Below are positions 6,008 through 7,514 of a stretch of 7,514 bases of DNA, in pieces. The notes beneath the pieces were generated by a model. That model was not told where the DNA came from. It made no database searches and saw nothing but the letters and a program-made list of their open reading frames with translations. Source of the DNA: MKRK01 sp001896915 (lineage in GTDB: Bacteria; Bacillota; Clostridia; Oscillospirales; Acutalibacteraceae); assembly GCA_937973935.1 (NCBI GenBank), contig CALJJF010000206.1, positions 1 through 7,514 on the forward strand, written 5' to 3'. Numbering within the stretch: position 1 is the first letter of the stretch; every line of letters starts with the position of its first letter. The translations under genes and the position numbers were made by a program.

Positions 6008-7514
6008 CTAATTCATTTCGACATTTGACAAAACACCCTTGCCCAGCAGTAAAAGCAATCCGGATATGATCACATTCCATACCGTAAGGAAAAAGAGTAA
6101 AAATGCAAATCCCGCCAACCCCTGAACACTAAGCTGGACGATACCGGCAGGAATCAGTCCGACCGCCACAACAATCATGGGCATAAACATGGCAACCATA
6201 TGAACAAACACATTTTTAGAGTCCGTCCTGAATATCCGTTTCACAATCACCGAGCAGGAGGTAATCAGCACCATGACGCTGAAATAGCAAAGACCGCCCG
6301 CCAATGCCATGGGGATACCGCTCTGAAACAACAGCGCTCCCAATAAGAAAATGATGGCGCTGTCGATTGCCGAGGAAATCAGCTCCGGCAGCAGCAAGAA
6401 CAGCAGCTTGCCCTCCGGCTGATGTGGCAATAAATAAATATACGGCTTAGTCAGCTCCGTTTCCCAGGAATTAAATTTTTGAAAAAGCAGGCTGAAATAT
6501 GCCGCAATCGCTAAATAAATGAGGAAAGACGCATGGAAGACCAAGGAGGAAACCACACCCAAAAACGCAATGACAATGGAAAGAATGCTGAAAACGCCAA
6601 AGGTACCCCGACGTCTTTCCAACATACGTTTGTACATAAAAACGGAAGCTCCCATTCCGCCGCCGATGCCGGAGGTCTTGATTTTCTTCTCCTTGGAGGG
6701 CCGTCTCACATACCGCTTCCCTTGCTTCAAGGACTCTTTTGCATCCTGCTTCATTTGTGCGCCGTTCAAAACATCTTCATAATATTCCGTTTTTGTTTTG
6801 ACAATGACAAAAAAGCAAAAAACGAACAAAATAAGACACAAGAAGGAATATAACGCAATCATTTCGAACCGTTCGTTGATGAGTCCCATAAAAAGCCCTC
6901 TTGACCATCCGAAAATCGGAATCCCATCCAGCACCCGATTGTCAAACACAGCAGAAAACATGATTTGAAACCCTTCCTTGCTGTATTCCTTCGACGTCAT
7001 GGTAACATAAGCAAGCAAAGCCACCAGACCGCCCGCAAAAATCTTCTTGAGCAAAGATTGCAGTCGTGGTTTTCCGCTGCAAAACAGCATGATGCACAGA
7101 GAGGACAACAGACACAACAGCAGCATGATAAAAATACATACAAACGCTGTTACAATCATTTGGTTGGTCATGCCAAAACTAAACCGCATAGTATTGTATT
7201 GATAAAACAGCACCAGCACCGTCAGCAGCACAGAAGAAATGTTTCTCACCATGCCGTACAATAACACCAGGGTAGCATTCAGAGGCGATGTAAAAATCAG
7301 ATTTACGTCCGCCAGTGCGAAATAGGATTTGGCATCGCTCAGCCCTCCATACAGCGTGATACCGCCGGTTATAAGACTAAACGCCAAAAAAGCGGAGGAT
7401 ATGGTGCCTTCGTGATAGGTGCCGACAGTGGATCTCCCTGCAAACACATTGATGACCACCATCAACAAAACCAATAACATGACAAACAAAAACTGCGGCT
7501 TATTTCTCAAATCC
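6008..7514 (-). CDS. Putative ABC exporter membrane subunit, N-terminus cut by the contig end
   Basis: This is a polytopic membrane protein of at least 500 residues with about 12 hydrophobic segments (near 7-23, 38-54, 90-103, 117-143, 156-171, 214-237, 304-324, 327-343, 379-395, 400-422, 433-456 and 463-488, counted from codon 7510). A basic cytoplasmic loop (about 250-300) divides the protein into halves. The patterns LADVNLIFTSPLN (66-78) and TELTKPYIYLLPHQPEGKL (351-369) match my memory of the putative ABC exporter family (PF16962), clostridial membrane subunits encoded beside an ABC ATPase. The frame is open to the window end: the codon before the apparent TTG start is GAT, and DLRNKP reads like the basic segment preceding the first helix in relatives. 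The TTG at 7510 is therefore probably not the start, and about 15-30 residues are missing. The stop is TAG. Its ATPase probably lies beyond the window; substrate unknown. Confidence 0.8.
   Translation of the reverse strand, partial: DLRNKPQFLFVMLLVLLMVVINVFAGRSTVGTYHEGTISSAFLAFSLITGGITLYGGLSDAKSYFALADVNLIFTSPLNATLVLLYGMVRNISSVLLTVLVLFYQYNTMRFSFGMTNQMIVTAFVCIFIMLLLCLLSSLCIMLFCSGKPRLQSLLKKIFAGGLVALLAYVTMTSKEYSKEGFQIMFSAVFDNRVLDGIPIFGWSRGLFMGLINERFEMIALYSFLCLILFVFCFFVIVKTKTEYYEDVLNGAQMKQDAKESLKQGKRYVRRPSKEKKIKTSGIGGGMGASVFMYKRMLERRRGTFGVFSILSIVIAFLGVVSSLVFHASFLIYLAIAAYFSLLFQKFNSWETELTKPYIYLLPHQPEGKLLFLLLPELISSAIDSAIIFLLGALLFQSGIPMALAGGLCYFSVMVLITSCSVIVKRIFRTDSKNVFVHMVAMFMPMIVVAVGLIPAGIVQLSVQGLAGFAFLLFFLTVWNVIISGLLLLLGKGVLSNVEMN

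Noticed and set aside
7508..7510. TTG at 7510 as the start of the exporter gene
   Set aside because: The frame remains open to the window edge, no ribosome binding site is visible, and the sequence begins in the middle of the basic N-terminal region expected for the family, so the gene is truncated.

Overview
The window looks like a short assembly contig from an anaerobic Firmicute, probably a gut-type clostridium. The signs are moderate base composition, strong AGGAGG-type ribosome binding sites, a ferredoxin-fused aldo/keto reductase, and clostridial-style MoxR and NatAB-like genes. This placement is an inference from gene content. The first 39 bases are not genomic: they match the end of the standard Illumina TruSeq/P5 adapter. 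Both ends cut through genes (an ABC permease on the left, a putative ABC exporter membrane protein on the right).

The left half is one tightly packed operon read leftwards from a divergent intergenic region at 3780-3979. Its order is a MoxR-type AAA+ ATPase (3773-2817), a DUF58 protein (2820-1761, carrying an apparent frameshift), a small two-helix membrane protein with a DUF4129-like C-terminus (1746-1120, TTG start), a NatA/YhaQ-type ABC ATPase (1094-198) and the start of its NatB-type permease (201-40). Two of the junctions are 4-base ATGA overlaps, and the other two gaps are 14 and 25 bases. MoxR-DUF58-DUF4129 is a recurrent module of unsettled function, thought to act in chaperoning or assembly at the membrane. 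Here it lacks the usual transglutaminase partner, at least within the window, and is joined to an ABC-2 exporter.

The intergenic region holds a convincing leftward promoter: TTGCAG, 17 bp, TAAAAT with an extended TG motif. A perfect 17-bp palindrome fills most of its spacer, and one half-site plus its flank is repeated 46 bp away, towards the divergent gene. That gene (3980-4798, rightward) encodes an Xre-type helix-turn-helix protein with a second, winged-helix-like domain. It is the obvious candidate to control the operon, but its reading frame is interrupted by an in-frame TGA at codon 11, inside the first helix of the DNA-binding domain.

To the right, a bidirectional hairpin terminator (4800-4829) separates the regulator from a convergent aldo/keto reductase with two C-terminal cysteine clusters (5949-4855), which has its own promoter at 5979-6007. 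Upstream of it, also leftward, is a polytopic putative ABC exporter subunit (from beyond 7514 to 6008) whose N-terminus is lost at the contig edge.

The main points of interest are the adapter remnant, two disrupted genes in one divergent regulator/operon pair, and the palindromic operator candidate. No RNA gene, CRISPR array or insertion sequence was seen.
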